This document shows, piece by piece, positions 1 to 7,044 of a stretch of DNA of 64,000 nucleotides. Source of the DNA: Fortiea sp. LEGE XX443 (lineage in GTDB: Bacteria; Cyanobacteriota; Cyanobacteriia; Cyanobacteriales; Nostocaceae). The stretch spans positions 1 to 64,000 of the forward strand of contig NZ_JADEXZ010000001.1 in assembly GCF_015206815.1 (NCBI RefSeq). Reading direction: 5' to 3'. Within the stretch, counting starts at the first letter, position 1. Every line of letters starts with the position of its first letter. Below the pieces are notes generated by a model, which made no database searches, was not told where the DNA came from, and saw only the letters and a program-made list of their open reading frames with translations. The translations under genes and the position numbers were made by a program.

Positions 1-1
1 C

Positions 2-196
2 TTTGCTCCTAACTGCCCATCCCAAAATCCTATAGAAGATATTTGGTTACAAGCAAAAACCTGGGTTAGACGTTTTTGCGCTTTAATTCCAACATTCTCT
101 CATTTAAAGTGGATGTTTGAGTGGTTTCTCCGAAACACTACCTTTGATTTTCTCTCTCTCCAGATGTACGGAGCTTTTTCAGAAATCAAATACTAG
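2..196 (+). pseudogene. IS630-family transposase, C-terminal end (cut by window edge)
   Basis: The open frame from the window edge ends at TAG 194-196 and encodes about 64 residues. It contains PNCPSQNPIEDIWLQAK, the C-terminal block of IS630/Tc1-type DDE transposases around the last catalytic acidic residue (NPIE..W), followed by a basic helix rich in W, F and R. The 5' part lies outside the window, so intactness cannot be judged. No terminal inverted repeat could be assigned after the stop. Family membership rests on this motif and is fairly secure. It marks the left end of the window as an insertion-prone site. Confidence 0.75.
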
Positions 197-221
197 TCCT
201 ATAGAATATTCGCTGTTTTGC

Positions 222-572
222 TCAAGTAAGCGGTGCTATGACTCTCAAGAGAATAGAATTAATGATTGCCAACGCAAGTGAGCCAAGCAAAGCACTCCAA
301 AAGCCGTATTTTAAGCGAAACCCAGGCACTATAGCAGCTGATAAACTAAAGATAATTGAATTTAAAATCAAGAAAAATAAACCTAAAGTCAGAATAATAA
401 ATGGCAAGGTGAATAATGTTAAAACCGGGAGCAAGAGTGCATTCAATATCCCAAAAACTGCGGCGGTAATTAAGGCTTTACCAAAATTGTCTATTTCCAC
501 TCCTATCGGTAGTCGAGAAATAATCAAAAAGCTGATAGCTGTGACTAACCAAGTAATTATTAACCCAAGCAT
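222..572 (-). CDS. phage holin family (4-TMS) small membrane protein
   Basis: A 116-residue hydrophobic protein with four predicted membrane helices and the GILNALLLPVLTLFTLPF block typical of the Phage_holin_4_2 superfamily (PF04020). Such proteins are common as single housekeeping genes in cyanobacteria, where no lytic role is shown; the holin name reflects fold similarity only. The start is set at ATG 572 because GAAGGAG (about 581-587) sits 8 bases upstream; an upstream in-frame start at 611 has no such site. It stands alone, divergent from the GlsB-like gene, with no phage genes nearby. A membrane-stress role is only a guess. Confidence 0.75.
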   Translation of the reverse strand: MLGLIITWLVTAISFLIISRLPIGVEIDNFGKALITAAVFGILNALLLPVLTLFTLPFIILTLGLFFLILNSIIFSLSAAIVPGFRLKYGFWSALLGSLALAIINSILLRVIAPLT

Positions 573-806
573 AATAAAAACTCCTTCTTCTTTATAAATT
601 GAGCCTAACAAACTAAATTTTAGACAAAAATCACTAAAGTTTGAGTGTTAATAAGTAAATATACTGCATATAAAAATAGTTTTTTATCTATAAATGGGTA
701 TATAAATTTTTATCTAACTTTTGACTTCAAAAGTTACCTCATCTGGAGGAAACGCTGATAAATTCATTTTGATAATCTGGATACAGATGAGATTTTTGAG
801 GTCATT

Positions 807-1079
807 ATGAATATTCTTGCTTGGATAATATTAGGACTTTTAGCTGGTGCGATCGCTAAAGCTATTTACCCAGGTTATCAAGGCGGCGGAATCCTTTCGA
901 CAATGATTTTGGGCATTATTGGTGCTTTTATTGGTGGTAGTTTATATTCATTACTGCAATTAGGAACTTTGCAATTAACCGCCACAAGTTTTAGTCTCCC
1001 TGGTTTATTTATTGCAGTAATTGGGGCAATTATCGCTATTTACCTATGGGGACTGCTGCAAAGAAGCAGTAATGTCTAA
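807..1079 (+). CDS. GlsB/YeaQ/YmgE family stress-response membrane protein
   Basis: A 90-residue protein of three hydrophobic helices with glycine zippers (WIILGLLAGAIAKAIYPG near the start, GIIGAFIGG in the middle, IAVIGAIIAIYLWG at the end). This is the transglycosylase-associated protein family (PF04226). These inner-membrane proteins are stress-inducible in many bacteria, but their biochemical role is unknown. Length and glycine pattern fit the family exactly. It lies upstream of a manganese catalase on the same strand but 245 bp away, so co-transcription is not implied. Neighbouring stress genes fit a general stress island (inference). Confidence 0.85.
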   Translation: MNILAWIILGLLAGAIAKAIYPGYQGGGILSTMILGIIGAFIGGSLYSLLQLGTLQLTATSFSLPGLFIAVIGAIIAIYLWGLLQRSSNV

Positions 1080-1324
1080 GCTGATGTCAATAGACGATTA
1101 TTAAATCGAGAATCTGCTTGGTGAGTTGCCAAATAATACTCTTTCAAGCTCTGAAACACGGGTTCTCACTCATTGTAATGATGTGCCTACTGTAGAAAGC
1201 TAGTTTTCAGACAGCAACACACTAATCATATTCTTGGCAGTATCCAAAATTATCTAAAAGCTGCCAAGTTAATAAAATTTATTGCCCACTATATTTTTGT
1301 TGAAAATAATCGCAGAGGCATTGC

Positions 1325-2020
1325 ATGTTTTTCCATAAGAAAGAGCCGATTCATGTTGTAAACATTGGTGACAGCAATCCCCGTTTTGCTCAGTTACTCC
1401 TTGAGCAATTCGGCGGAGCAACCGGAGAACTAACAGCTGCTTTGCAATATTGGGTGCAATCCTTCCATGTGGAAAATGCTGGAATTCGGGATATGTTGCA
1501 GGATATTGCCATTGAAGAATTTGGGCATTTAGAGATGGTTGGTAAACTCATTGAGGCTCATACTAAAAACACAGATCAAACAGAGGCTTATAAAAGTACT
1601 CTGTTTGCTATTCGCGGTATCGGCCCCCACTTTCTAGATAGCCAAGGTAACGCTTGGACAGCAAGCTACATCAACGAAGGTGGAGATGTGGTGCGCGATT
1701 TAAGGGCTAACATTGCAGCTGAAGCTGGCGCTCGTCAAACTTACGAAGAGTTAATTAAGTTAGCAACAGATCAAGGTACTAAAAATACTTTGGTGCATCT
1801 TCTAACGCGGGAAGTTTCTCATACTCAAATGTTTATGAAGGCTCTCGATTCACTGGGTAAATTGACAGATCCATTTTTTGGCAATATTCAACCTGATGAA
1901 ACGGTCGATATTTACTACAATTTGTCAAGTAATGGCAATGGTCATGATGAGCGCGGCCCGTGGAATTCTGAGCCTGCATTCAAATATGTTGCTAACCCTC
2001 TAGAAAGCAAAACTACCTAA
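1325..2020 (+). CDS. manganese catalase family protein
   Basis: A 231-residue ferritin-like four-helix-bundle protein of the non-haem manganese catalase family, which disproportionates H2O2 at a di-Mn centre in the cytoplasm. Likely metal ligands are visible: Glu35 in GGATGELTAALQ, Glu65 and His68 in AIEEFGHLEM, Glu133 in AAEAGARQTYE, and His166 in REVSHTQMF. Length and motifs resemble the short cyanobacterial catalases KatA/KatB of Anabaena; which paralogue this is was not resolved. The C-terminus ends after a PFFG block and a short polar tail, without the long extension of the Lactobacillus enzyme. It is probably monocistronic, since the next gene begins 133 bp later. Confidence 0.9.
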   Translation: MFFHKKEPIHVVNIGDSNPRFAQLLLEQFGGATGELTAALQYWVQSFHVENAGIRDMLQDIAIEEFGHLEMVGKLIEAHTKNTDQTEAYKSTLFAIRGIGPHFLDSQGNAWTASYINEGGDVVRDLRANIAAEAGARQTYEELIKLATDQGTKNTLVHLLTREVSHTQMFMKALDSLGKLTDPFFGNIQPDETVDIYYNLSSNGNGHDERGPWNSEPAFKYVANPLESKTT

Positions 2021-2153
2021 GTTTTCTTCCTAATTCCTTTGTCCAACCTCAATGATAATGACTTGAGTCAGTGGGAGTTTATTCCCTGGCTCACTTTATT
2101 GTGTTCTTTTGTCTACTTTTTGTGAGTCAGCACTATCTCAGGGAGATTGATTT

Positions 2154-2882
2154 GTGATTGTTAAGCCTACACAAAATGGTTGGGAAGTTATTTATCATCG
2201 CGCCCATGCTTTACTTGCAGCGCAAATAGCAGGACAGTGGCGACGGAAAAATGCTCCATTACGGTTATATGAAACATTGGCAGCAATTTCTCATCACGAT
2301 GATTTAGAAAAAGAGTGGGAAGAAGATAATCTCACGGAAGCTGGCGCACCGATGGATTTTATGTTGAATCCAAACATTGATGTTGATAAATTGGCAAATC
2401 TGGTTAAAAACGCTCACTATCGCGGACGCTGGGTAACTCTACTAATTTCTAAGCATCTGTGTCGGATAAATGAGACTAATCGAGGTAAAGCCCCAGAGTT
2501 AGACAAGTTTTTAGACGAGCAAGTTCCAAAGCAGCAATATTTGCTTGAAGAGTTGGGGATTGACAAAGACGAAGCTGATGCAGCTTACGCATTCATGCAG
2601 TGGTGCGATCGCTTGTCTCTTATTCTCTGTCAGCACGAGCTACCTGCTGATGAGCGGTTTTTAGAAATTAGCAAGGGGCCTGATGGTCAACGTTATGACA
2701 TTATGCAACGCAGCGATTCCTTCGTTACGGTTCAGCCTTGGCCGTTTGAGGATGAAAAATTTACAGTCAATGTCGAAACTTGTAATTTATCCCAAGTAAA
2801 ATTTGAAACTCCATCCGAGCTAGTTCAAGCACTCCAAGAAGCTCCTATTAAGGTGTTGGAGTGGACTTTTGTCGCCAGTTAA
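2154..2882 (+). CDS. DUF3891 family protein
   Basis: A 242-residue soluble protein matching the DUF3891 family: N-terminal MIVKPTQNGWEVIYHRAHA, then LAAISHHDDLEKEWEED and a C-terminal acidic/aromatic region. The conserved H and HHD residues suggest a metal-binding helical fold reminiscent of HD-type proteins (inference); no activity is known. The start is GTG 2154, with GGGAG at 2141-2145. It follows the manganese catalase by 133 bp on the same strand. Downstream, the hairpin shared with the first small-RNA cassette can serve as its terminator in the plus direction. Confidence 0.8.
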   Translation: MIVKPTQNGWEVIYHRAHALLAAQIAGQWRRKNAPLRLYETLAAISHHDDLEKEWEEDNLTEAGAPMDFMLNPNIDVDKLANLVKNAHYRGRWVTLLISKHLCRINETNRGKAPELDKFLDEQVPKQQYLLEELGIDKDEADAAYAFMQWCDRLSLILCQHELPADERFLEISKGPDGQRYDIMQRSDSFVTVQPWPFEDEKFTVNVETCNLSQVKFETPSELVQALQEAPIKVLEWTFVAS

Positions 2883-2897
2883 AACAATCAAGACAAA

Positions 2898-2968
2898 TGA
2901 AAAAGCGCTTGGGAGTGTTGCCGTGTTTCCACCCCAAGCGCCCTTTCTTTTCAACTTGCTCCTCACAC
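2898..2968 (-). ncRNA. Yfr2-like small RNA, tandem copy 1
   Basis: On the minus strand a predicted transcript of about 70 nt runs from a GTGTGAGGAGCAAG start to a GC-rich hairpin (stem GGGCGCTTGGGG / CCCAAGCGC) followed by T residues. The hairpin loop contains GGAAACACGG. Copies 2 and 3 downstream are almost identical over this span, and their promoters are aligned. The GGAAACA loop resembles the motif I recall for cyanobacterial Yfr2 RNAs. The 5' GUGUGAGGAG is complementary to the CUCCUCACAC core of Yfr1. Assignment to Yfr2 is unverified; the small-RNA nature is well supported by the repeated promoter-terminator design. Confidence 0.6.
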
Positions 2969-2974
2969 AAATAT

Positions 2975-3004
2975 AAAATAGCATTTATTTTTTGAATTAG
3001 TAAA
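2975..3004 (-). promoter_or_regulatory. promoter of small RNA copy 1
   Basis: Minus strand: -10 TATTTT (2975-2980) with a -35-like TTTACT 18 bp upstream. It is weaker than the promoters of copies 2 and 3 but sits at the same distance from GTGTGAGGAG, so the start would be near 2968. Confidence 0.4.
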
Positions 3005-3061
3005 TCAGTTGTGTGACAGTTTATTAACTGTACAAATTATGCTGTCCTTGCCACCTAAATT

Positions 3062-3132
3062 AAAAAGCACCTAGGAGTGTTGCCGTGTTTCCACTCCAGG
3101 CGCTTTTTATTTTCAACTTGCTCCTCACACAC
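3062..3132 (-). ncRNA. Yfr2-like small RNA, tandem copy 2
   Basis: Second cassette, minus strand: 5' GTGTGTGAGGAGCAAG, then the hairpin AAGCGCCTGGAG / CTCCTAGGTGCTT with loop GGAAACACGG and a T-run. Compensated or wobble stem changes relative to copies 1 and 3 (CTAGGAG, CCAGGCG) keep the hairpin, which argues for selection on RNA structure. The promoter fits well (TTGCCA, 17 bp, TAACTT). Similarity to copy 3 extends about 60 bp upstream of the promoter, so the duplicated unit includes control sequences. Confidence 0.65.
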
Positions 3133-3138
3133 AACTAG

Positions 3139-3167
3139 AAGTTATCACTGCTTTTCTGGAATGGCAA
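3139..3167 (-). promoter_or_regulatory. promoter of small RNA copy 2
   Basis: Minus strand: -35 TTGCCA (3162-3167), 17-bp spacer, -10 TAACTT (3139-3144). The predicted start is about 7 bases further, at the GTGTG of the RNA. Confidence 0.55.
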
Positions 3168-3301
3168 GTATTTTATGTAACACTTTATTAAGTCTTCAAG
3201 CCAACTCTTTATCTTAGTAGCAATTAACCCAATCCGGTTCAGGTAAAATAATTTTTCGATAAATAATTTTAGTACAGGCGTTATATTCCAATGTATCTCT
3301 A

Positions 3302-3372
3302 ATAAAAAGCGCCTGGGAGTGTTGCCGTGTTTCCACCCCAGACGCTTTTTAATTTCAACTTGCTCCTCACAC
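3302..3372 (-). ncRNA. Yfr2-like small RNA, tandem copy 3
   Basis: Third cassette, minus strand: 5' GTGTGAGGAGCAAGTTGAAA, then the hairpin GCGTCTGGGG / CCCAGGCGC with a 12-nt loop holding GGAAACACGG, and a five-T tail. It has the best promoter match of the three (TTGCGG, 17 bp, TATCTT). It is first in the transcription direction and follows a decayed LuxR gene. Possible open frames through it on either strand have no ribosome site or family match and are treated as chance. Confidence 0.65.
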
Positions 3373-3378
3373 AAATAA

Positions 3379-3407
3379 AAGATAACACCGCTGTTCGATA
3401 ACCGCAA
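3379..3407 (-). promoter_or_regulatory. promoter of small RNA copy 3
   Basis: Minus strand: -35 TTGCGG (3402-3407), 17-bp spacer, -10 TATCTT (3379-3384). A second TATAAT-like hexamer lies about 10 bp upstream of the -35 and is conserved in copy 2 as TAAAAT; it might be an alternative promoter for a longer transcript. Confidence 0.55.
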
Positions 3408-3472
3408 GTATTATAAGTGACACTTTGCGAACTGCACCATCTTGATGAAAACCTGGGTAATACTATACGTCT

Positions 3473-3503
3473 TGAAGAGAGGTTGCATTGCAACCTCTCT
3501 TCA
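3473..3503. terminator. 14-bp perfect hairpin downstream of the LuxR remnant
   Basis: TGAAGAGAGGTTGC and GCAACCTCTCTTCA form a perfect stem with a 3-nt loop. A T-rich stretch (ATCTCTTTTCC) follows on the plus strand. It lies just after the end of the decayed minus-strand LuxR homology and separates it from the small-RNA cassettes. Confidence 0.5.
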
Positions 3504-3514
3504 TCTCTTTTCCC

Positions 3515-3643
3515 ATTGACTCCTAACTTCTGTAAAATTACGTGGATGTGAACTCGCACTGTTCCAGATGGAATGTACAGCGCCACAGCAATTTCTTGAT
3601 TAGTTTTTCCATCTGACGCATCCGTAGGTACTCTGTTTTTCAC
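3515..3643 (-). pseudogene. LuxR-type response regulator, C-terminal HTH remnant
   Basis: The minus-strand frame encodes DGKTNQEIAVALYIPSGTVR followed by VHIHVILQKLGV. This is the DNA-binding helix-turn-helix of NarL/LuxR-family response regulators (typical form GKSNKEIA..L.ISEGTVR.H...IL.KL.V). No receiver domain precedes it; the upstream sequence is the end of another gene. After the helix the frame drifts into unrelated residues. It is therefore a remnant of a larger regulator gene. The fragment begins about 10 bp after the stop of the 3654-4064 gene. Confidence 0.7.
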
Positions 3644-3653
3644 TTAACCTGAT

Positions 3654-4064
3654 TTACTTGCTGGCCAGAAGTTCTGATACCTCTGCGTGTGCTAACACAA
3701 CGCTAGGTTCACGCTGGAGAGCAGCATAGTATTTTCTAGCAAACTCATTACCTGCTTCTGATGGTGCAATTAGAATCCGGCCACTGGCGATCAAATTTTG
3801 TACATCTTTTAATGATATGGGTTGATCAGATGACAAGGTTTCATCGATTTGCACAACTAGTTCAGAAATACAATGTAGCCAAGCAAATTGCTCATCAGCA
3901 ACAACCAATTGAAAGAGTTCACTACTTGATACTCGTCCGCGAACCTGTTCATAGGAGATACGTTCTGTATCTAGTAACATCCGATGAAGATGTAGCAATT
4001 TATTTCGTAAGTCACGCAGATATTGATGTTGATTTATTCTTTGTAGAAGTGTGTTATCAGTCAA
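3654..4064 (-). CDS. conserved hypothetical protein, 136 aa
   Basis: A soluble, mostly helical 136-residue protein without signal peptide or membrane segment. I do not recognise a named family. Visible blocks are LRDLRNKLLHLHRMLLDTER near the N-terminus, LFQLVVADEQFAWLHCISEL in the middle, and a C-terminal region with ASGRILIAPSEAGNEFARKYY. The even composition and normal codon use suggest a real gene. Its 3' end abuts the LuxR remnant, so it may once have been followed by a regulator gene. No function is inferred. Confidence 0.6.
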   Translation of the reverse strand: MTDNTLLQRINQHQYLRDLRNKLLHLHRMLLDTERISYEQVRGRVSSSELFQLVVADEQFAWLHCISELVVQIDETLSSDQPISLKDVQNLIASGRILIAPSEAGNEFARKYYAALQREPSVVLAHAEVSELLASK

Positions 4065-4357
4065 TGGAATTTATCCTCTCGTTACGATATGTTTAATTGC
4101 TTAAATACTTTTTGCTACCGATACAAAGTGCATTTGTAGAGCATATCTGAAAGCTTGGATAAATCAGCTAATAAAATTTAGACTGCAATAAAATAGTGTT
4201 TAAAATTAAGTATTTACTTTCTGCACGCCGTTATTAAAGTCACTCTACTATACATATCTCACACAGAACTAATCATATATCAAATATCTGAGCCATAACA
4301 AATAGAGCTTACACTACTTTTATTTCGGAAAACCCTCGGTAAATTAAAGAGAAATGA
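4065..4357. other. AT-rich spacer between divergent small genes
   Basis: A 293-bp spacer containing the divergent promoters of two hypothetical genes. No RNA gene, repeat or further open frame was recognised. Confidence 0.4.
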
Positions 4358-4399
4358 TTGTTGTCAACATTATATTTTGAGAGTTCGATTGCTTTGTAC

Positions 4400-4672
4400 A
4401 TGAATATAGGAATAATCAAGCCTTACAATAGCGGCTTTCTAGAAATTTTACCAGAGGGTGAAAGCAGCGACTATTGGTTGATTGCAGGGATACACATCAA
4501 TGGCGAAGTCTTCTTTCCTAGTCCTCAACTTTATCGTTCTGAAGGGGTAGCATTAGCAAGAGCAGCAAAACTTTACGATTGGATAGCTGACCACAAGCAG
4601 CAAATTAGTGATGGAGATTACTATTGTTCACAGTTGAATTTGTGCCTGTGGCATCAACCGAAATTATCTTAG
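4400..4672 (+). CDS. hypothetical protein, about 90 aa
   Basis: A small soluble protein not assigned to a family. Its residues MNIGIIKPYNSGFLEILPEG, then YWLIAGIHINGEVFFPSPQ and a tryptophan-containing end, look like a compact beta-rich domain. An in-frame start at 4358 would add 14 residues (MLSTLYFESSIALY); neither start has a good ribosome site, so the start is uncertain. It lies alone between a hypothetical gene on the other strand and the ureohydrolase gene, which converges on it. Confidence 0.5.
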   Translation: MNIGIIKPYNSGFLEILPEGESSDYWLIAGIHINGEVFFPSPQLYRSEGVALARAAKLYDWIADHKQQISDGDYYCSQLNLCLWHQPKLS

Positions 4673-4742
4673 GTTCTGTTGGCTGAAAGCGCAATTGCCC
4701 TTTGTCTCGCCTGGTTTTATGGCAAGATGCGATCGCCTGCTC

Positions 4743-5780
4743 TCATCGCTGAGATAATTTCATTAAATTCGCCAACTTGTACACAATTCGCGCACCTACA
4801 TTGCCATCCCACTCTGCATCACCAACTTCACAAACATCAAAGCCTATAATTTTTCTCCCGCTATTCACTAACTCACGCAAGAGACAGAACGTTTGCTCTA
4901 ATTCTAACCCACCAGCAACAGGAGTACCTGTATTTGGGCAAAGTTTCGGATCTAAGCCATCCACATCAAAGCTCATGTAAACATATTCTGGCAAATGACT
5001 GATAATTTCGCGGCATACATCAATCCAAGTGGTTCCAGAATAAAGCTTTTGCTTGATGGCTGGGTCATAATACGCAACAATCCGACCATGAGATTGGTCA
5101 ATCATTTGGACTTCATCATGACTAATATCACGTAAACCTACCTGGACTAACTTAGAGATTTGCGGTAGCTTCAAAGCATTGAACATAATGGACGCATGGG
5201 AAAATTCAAATCCTTCATAGGCATTGCGTAAATCTGCATGTGCGTCAATATGCAAAACGCCATAGTTGTGATATGTAGTCGCTAATGCTTGGAAACAACC
5301 CAATGGCGAACTGTGATCTCCACCAATCACTGCGACTTGCTTACCTTGATTCATTGCTTCTTGACACTGGGTAAATAGCCATTGATTCACCTGTTGAGAA
5401 GCTTGATTAATTTCTGTCAGAACTGGGGTTAAGTCTGGCGTATCTGCGAGGGATTTACCTTGTGCGAGTCTTTCGATAATTTGGGCAGCTAAGGTACGAT
5501 AGTAATTATTTTTTTCTAAAATATCTTGGGGAATGTCAACTAAGAAAATTCCTTGTTTCCAGCCATCAGGGTTGTCAAAGTCAAATAAATCCAGTTGAAT
5601 TGAAGCATCCAAAATTCTTTGTGGGCCTTTTGCTGTACCTGCACCATAGGAAACCGTGACTTCCCAAGGTACTGCAAAAACGATTAAGTTTGCTGACTCA
5701 TAATCACATGGCAAACCAAAGAGGTTGCCATTAATTTCACCTACACCACTAGGATTGTAGTTTTGGAATTGGTTAATCAT
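4743..5780 (-). CDS. arginase/agmatinase-family ureohydrolase
   Basis: A 345-residue cytosolic enzyme of the ureohydrolase superfamily, which hydrolyses guanidino groups at a binuclear metal centre. All metal-site motifs are present: GGDHSSP (His156), DAHADLR (Asp179, His181, Asp183) and SFDVDGLDP (Asp272, Asp274). The long N-terminal segment before the first motif is like that of the cyanobacterial agmatinase Alr2310 of Anabaena. Substrate cannot be fixed by sequence alone: agmatine is most likely, but arginine or guanidine (as for Synechocystis Sll1077) are alternatives. No nickel-insertion genes hypA/hypB are adjacent, which argues mildly against the guanidine type. It probably acts in arginine/polyamine nitrogen turnover. 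Single gene. Confidence 0.85.
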   Translation of the reverse strand: MINQFQNYNPSGVGEINGNLFGLPCDYESANLIVFAVPWEVTVSYGAGTAKGPQRILDASIQLDLFDFDNPDGWKQGIFLVDIPQDILEKNNYYRTLAAQIIERLAQGKSLADTPDLTPVLTEINQASQQVNQWLFTQCQEAMNQGKQVAVIGGDHSSPLGCFQALATTYHNYGVLHIDAHADLRNAYEGFEFSHASIMFNALKLPQISKLVQVGLRDISHDEVQMIDQSHGRIVAYYDPAIKQKLYSGTTWIDVCREIISHLPEYVYMSFDVDGLDPKLCPNTGTPVAGGLELEQTFCLLRELVNSGRKIIGFDVCEVGDAEWDGNVGARIVYKLANLMKLSQR

Positions 5781-5847
5781 TGATCGCCTGCTGGATTTAC
5801 CTGGGTAGAAATTATGCTGTCTGTATGTATTTTAGCGATCGCACTGG

Positions 5848-6303
5848 TCATTCACTATTTTCCCATTCATAAAATCTCAAAAGTTTCGTAATTTCAGCTA
5901 TTAAAACATTAGGTTCTACAGGTTTACTGACATAACTTTGAAAACCAGATAACAACGCCAGATTATGGCTATATTCCGAATTTAAAGCAGTTAAAGCAAT
6001 GGCAGGTGTCAGTTGTTTTTGCAACCGCAACATTTGTCTGACTTTGCGAATTAAAGAATATCCATCTACTTTTGGCATCGCAATATCAAAAATTAAAATA
6101 TCAAATCTTGAATTTTTGATTATTTCCAGTGCTGCTAAAGCTGATGTTGCTGTTGTTACTTGCACTCCGTAGCTTTCTAAAATAAAACTAGTCAAAAAAA
6201 GACTATCTTCACTATCATCTACTACAAGAATCTGTAAACCATCTAAAGATTGGTAATTTTTTATATCATCTTGCAGATGCGAATCTTCGTAGTTATTTGT
6301 CAT
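5848..6303 (-). CDS. single-domain (CheY-like) response regulator
   Basis: A 151-residue protein consisting of a short N-terminal tail and one receiver domain. Visible: the acidic pair Asp29-Asp30 in ILVVDDSEDS, phosphoacceptor Asp73 in LIFDIAMPKVDG, Thr105, and Lys127 in SKPVEP. There is no output domain, so it probably relays phosphate to a partner protein or a hybrid kinase encoded elsewhere. The start ATG 6303 is chosen because AAGGAG lies 12 bases upstream; an upstream in-frame start at 6336 lacks one. No kinase gene is adjacent. It is an orphan two-component protein of the type common in filamentous cyanobacteria. Confidence 0.85.
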   Translation of the reverse strand: MTNNYEDSHLQDDIKNYQSLDGLQILVVDDSEDSLFLTSFILESYGVQVTTATSALAALEIIKNSRFDILIFDIAMPKVDGYSLIRKVRQMLRLQKQLTPAIALTALNSEYSHNLALLSGFQSYVSKPVEPNVLIAEITKLLRFYEWENSE

Positions 6304-6589
6304 GATAAGCTGTGTCTCCTTAGTTGGCCTAATCAATTACGGAGAAATTCCCAGTAGTAGTCAGTATGCGGCTGACTACCACTGGGCAACTTATAATCAA
6401 GCTACCATGACATTAATCTTAGATATTTAAAGAGATTGATGTTTAAAGACTTTATTTTGACTATTGCTTATTTTCTCAAAAATTTTAATAGGTAAAAAAA
6501 TTACAGGTAAATACAGATTCATTACTAGTATAAATCTGTATTTACCTGTTGGCGTTTATGCTTGGGTACTGTTTGTCAATTAGTTTCTA
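6304..6589. other. spacer with terminator, no gene
   Basis: An AT-rich spacer of 286 bp. It contains the strong hairpin at 6503-6549 described separately and presumably the promoter of the receiver-domain gene. No open frame is supported. Confidence 0.4.
6490..6549 (-). terminator. intrinsic terminator of the 6590-6928 membrane-protein gene
   Basis: A perfect 17-bp inverted repeat (6503-6519 and 6533-6549) with a 13-nt loop. It is followed on the minus strand by a seven-T run (6494-6500). It lies 40 bp after the stop of the minus-strand gene. Confidence 0.85.
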
Positions 6590-6928
6590 TTAGGCAGTTT
6601 TAGAAAGATTAGAGTTGTTAACAAAGCGTCTGTAGAAAATCATCACTGCAATATTAGTCAACAAACAACTAATTGCTAGAGACAATAAAATATAGGTAGG
6701 AGCCATGACTATACCAATAACAAACCAAGTATATACGTGTAGTATCATCACTAAAGCAAAAATAATGGCAATACTAACGGCTGGCTGTATTTGATGTATT
6801 GGGCGACGTAAGACCGTCATGATTATAGTTAATAGCGTGGCAATTAAGTTAGCTGGTACAAGAAATACACAAATACCAACACAGTTGCTGCGAGAAAATT
6901 CTGCTAAGGTATGAAAATCAAGCATCAA
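6590..6928 (-). CDS. small membrane protein of unknown function
   Basis: A 112-residue protein with three predicted membrane helices: CVGICVFLVPANLIATLL, then AIIFALVMILHVYTWFVIGI, then ILLSLAISCLLTNIAVMIFY. The ends are short and polar. I do not recognise a named family, though the pattern is typical of conserved hypothetical proteins in Nostocales. Two adjacent ATG codons at 6928 and 6925 are both possible. A strong intrinsic terminator directly follows, so it is a single-gene transcript. Confidence 0.6.
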   Translation of the reverse strand: MMLDFHTLAEFSRSNCVGICVFLVPANLIATLLTIIMTVLRRPIHQIQPAVSIAIIFALVMILHVYTWFVIGIVMAPTYILLSLAISCLLTNIAVMIFYRRFVNNSNLSKTA

Positions 6929-7044
6929 TTTTGTTAGATTAGGATTAACATTTTAAATAAACAAATTAAATATATTTTTATGTATCTCAACTAACAGTAG
7001 CATTAATTGAAAGTAAATACTCCGCTAATGTAACATAAATTAAA

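Noticed and set aside
222-572. Prophage remnant suggested by the holin-family gene
   Set aside because: No other phage gene is adjacent, and this family occurs as a lone chromosomal gene in many cyanobacteria.
238-597. 119-codon plus-strand frame opposite the holin-family gene
   Set aside because: Lysine/isoleucine-rich shadow of the minus-strand membrane protein, which has a strong ribosome site.
3303-3372. Plus-strand Yfr1-like RNA (GCTCCTCACAC)
   Set aside because: Yfr1 needs a hairpin and terminator after the core motif. None follows on the plus strand, whereas the minus strand has promoters and terminators for all three copies.
3135-3407. 90-codon minus-strand open frame through the sRNA cassettes
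   Set aside because: It spans two repeat copies, has no ribosome site and no family features.
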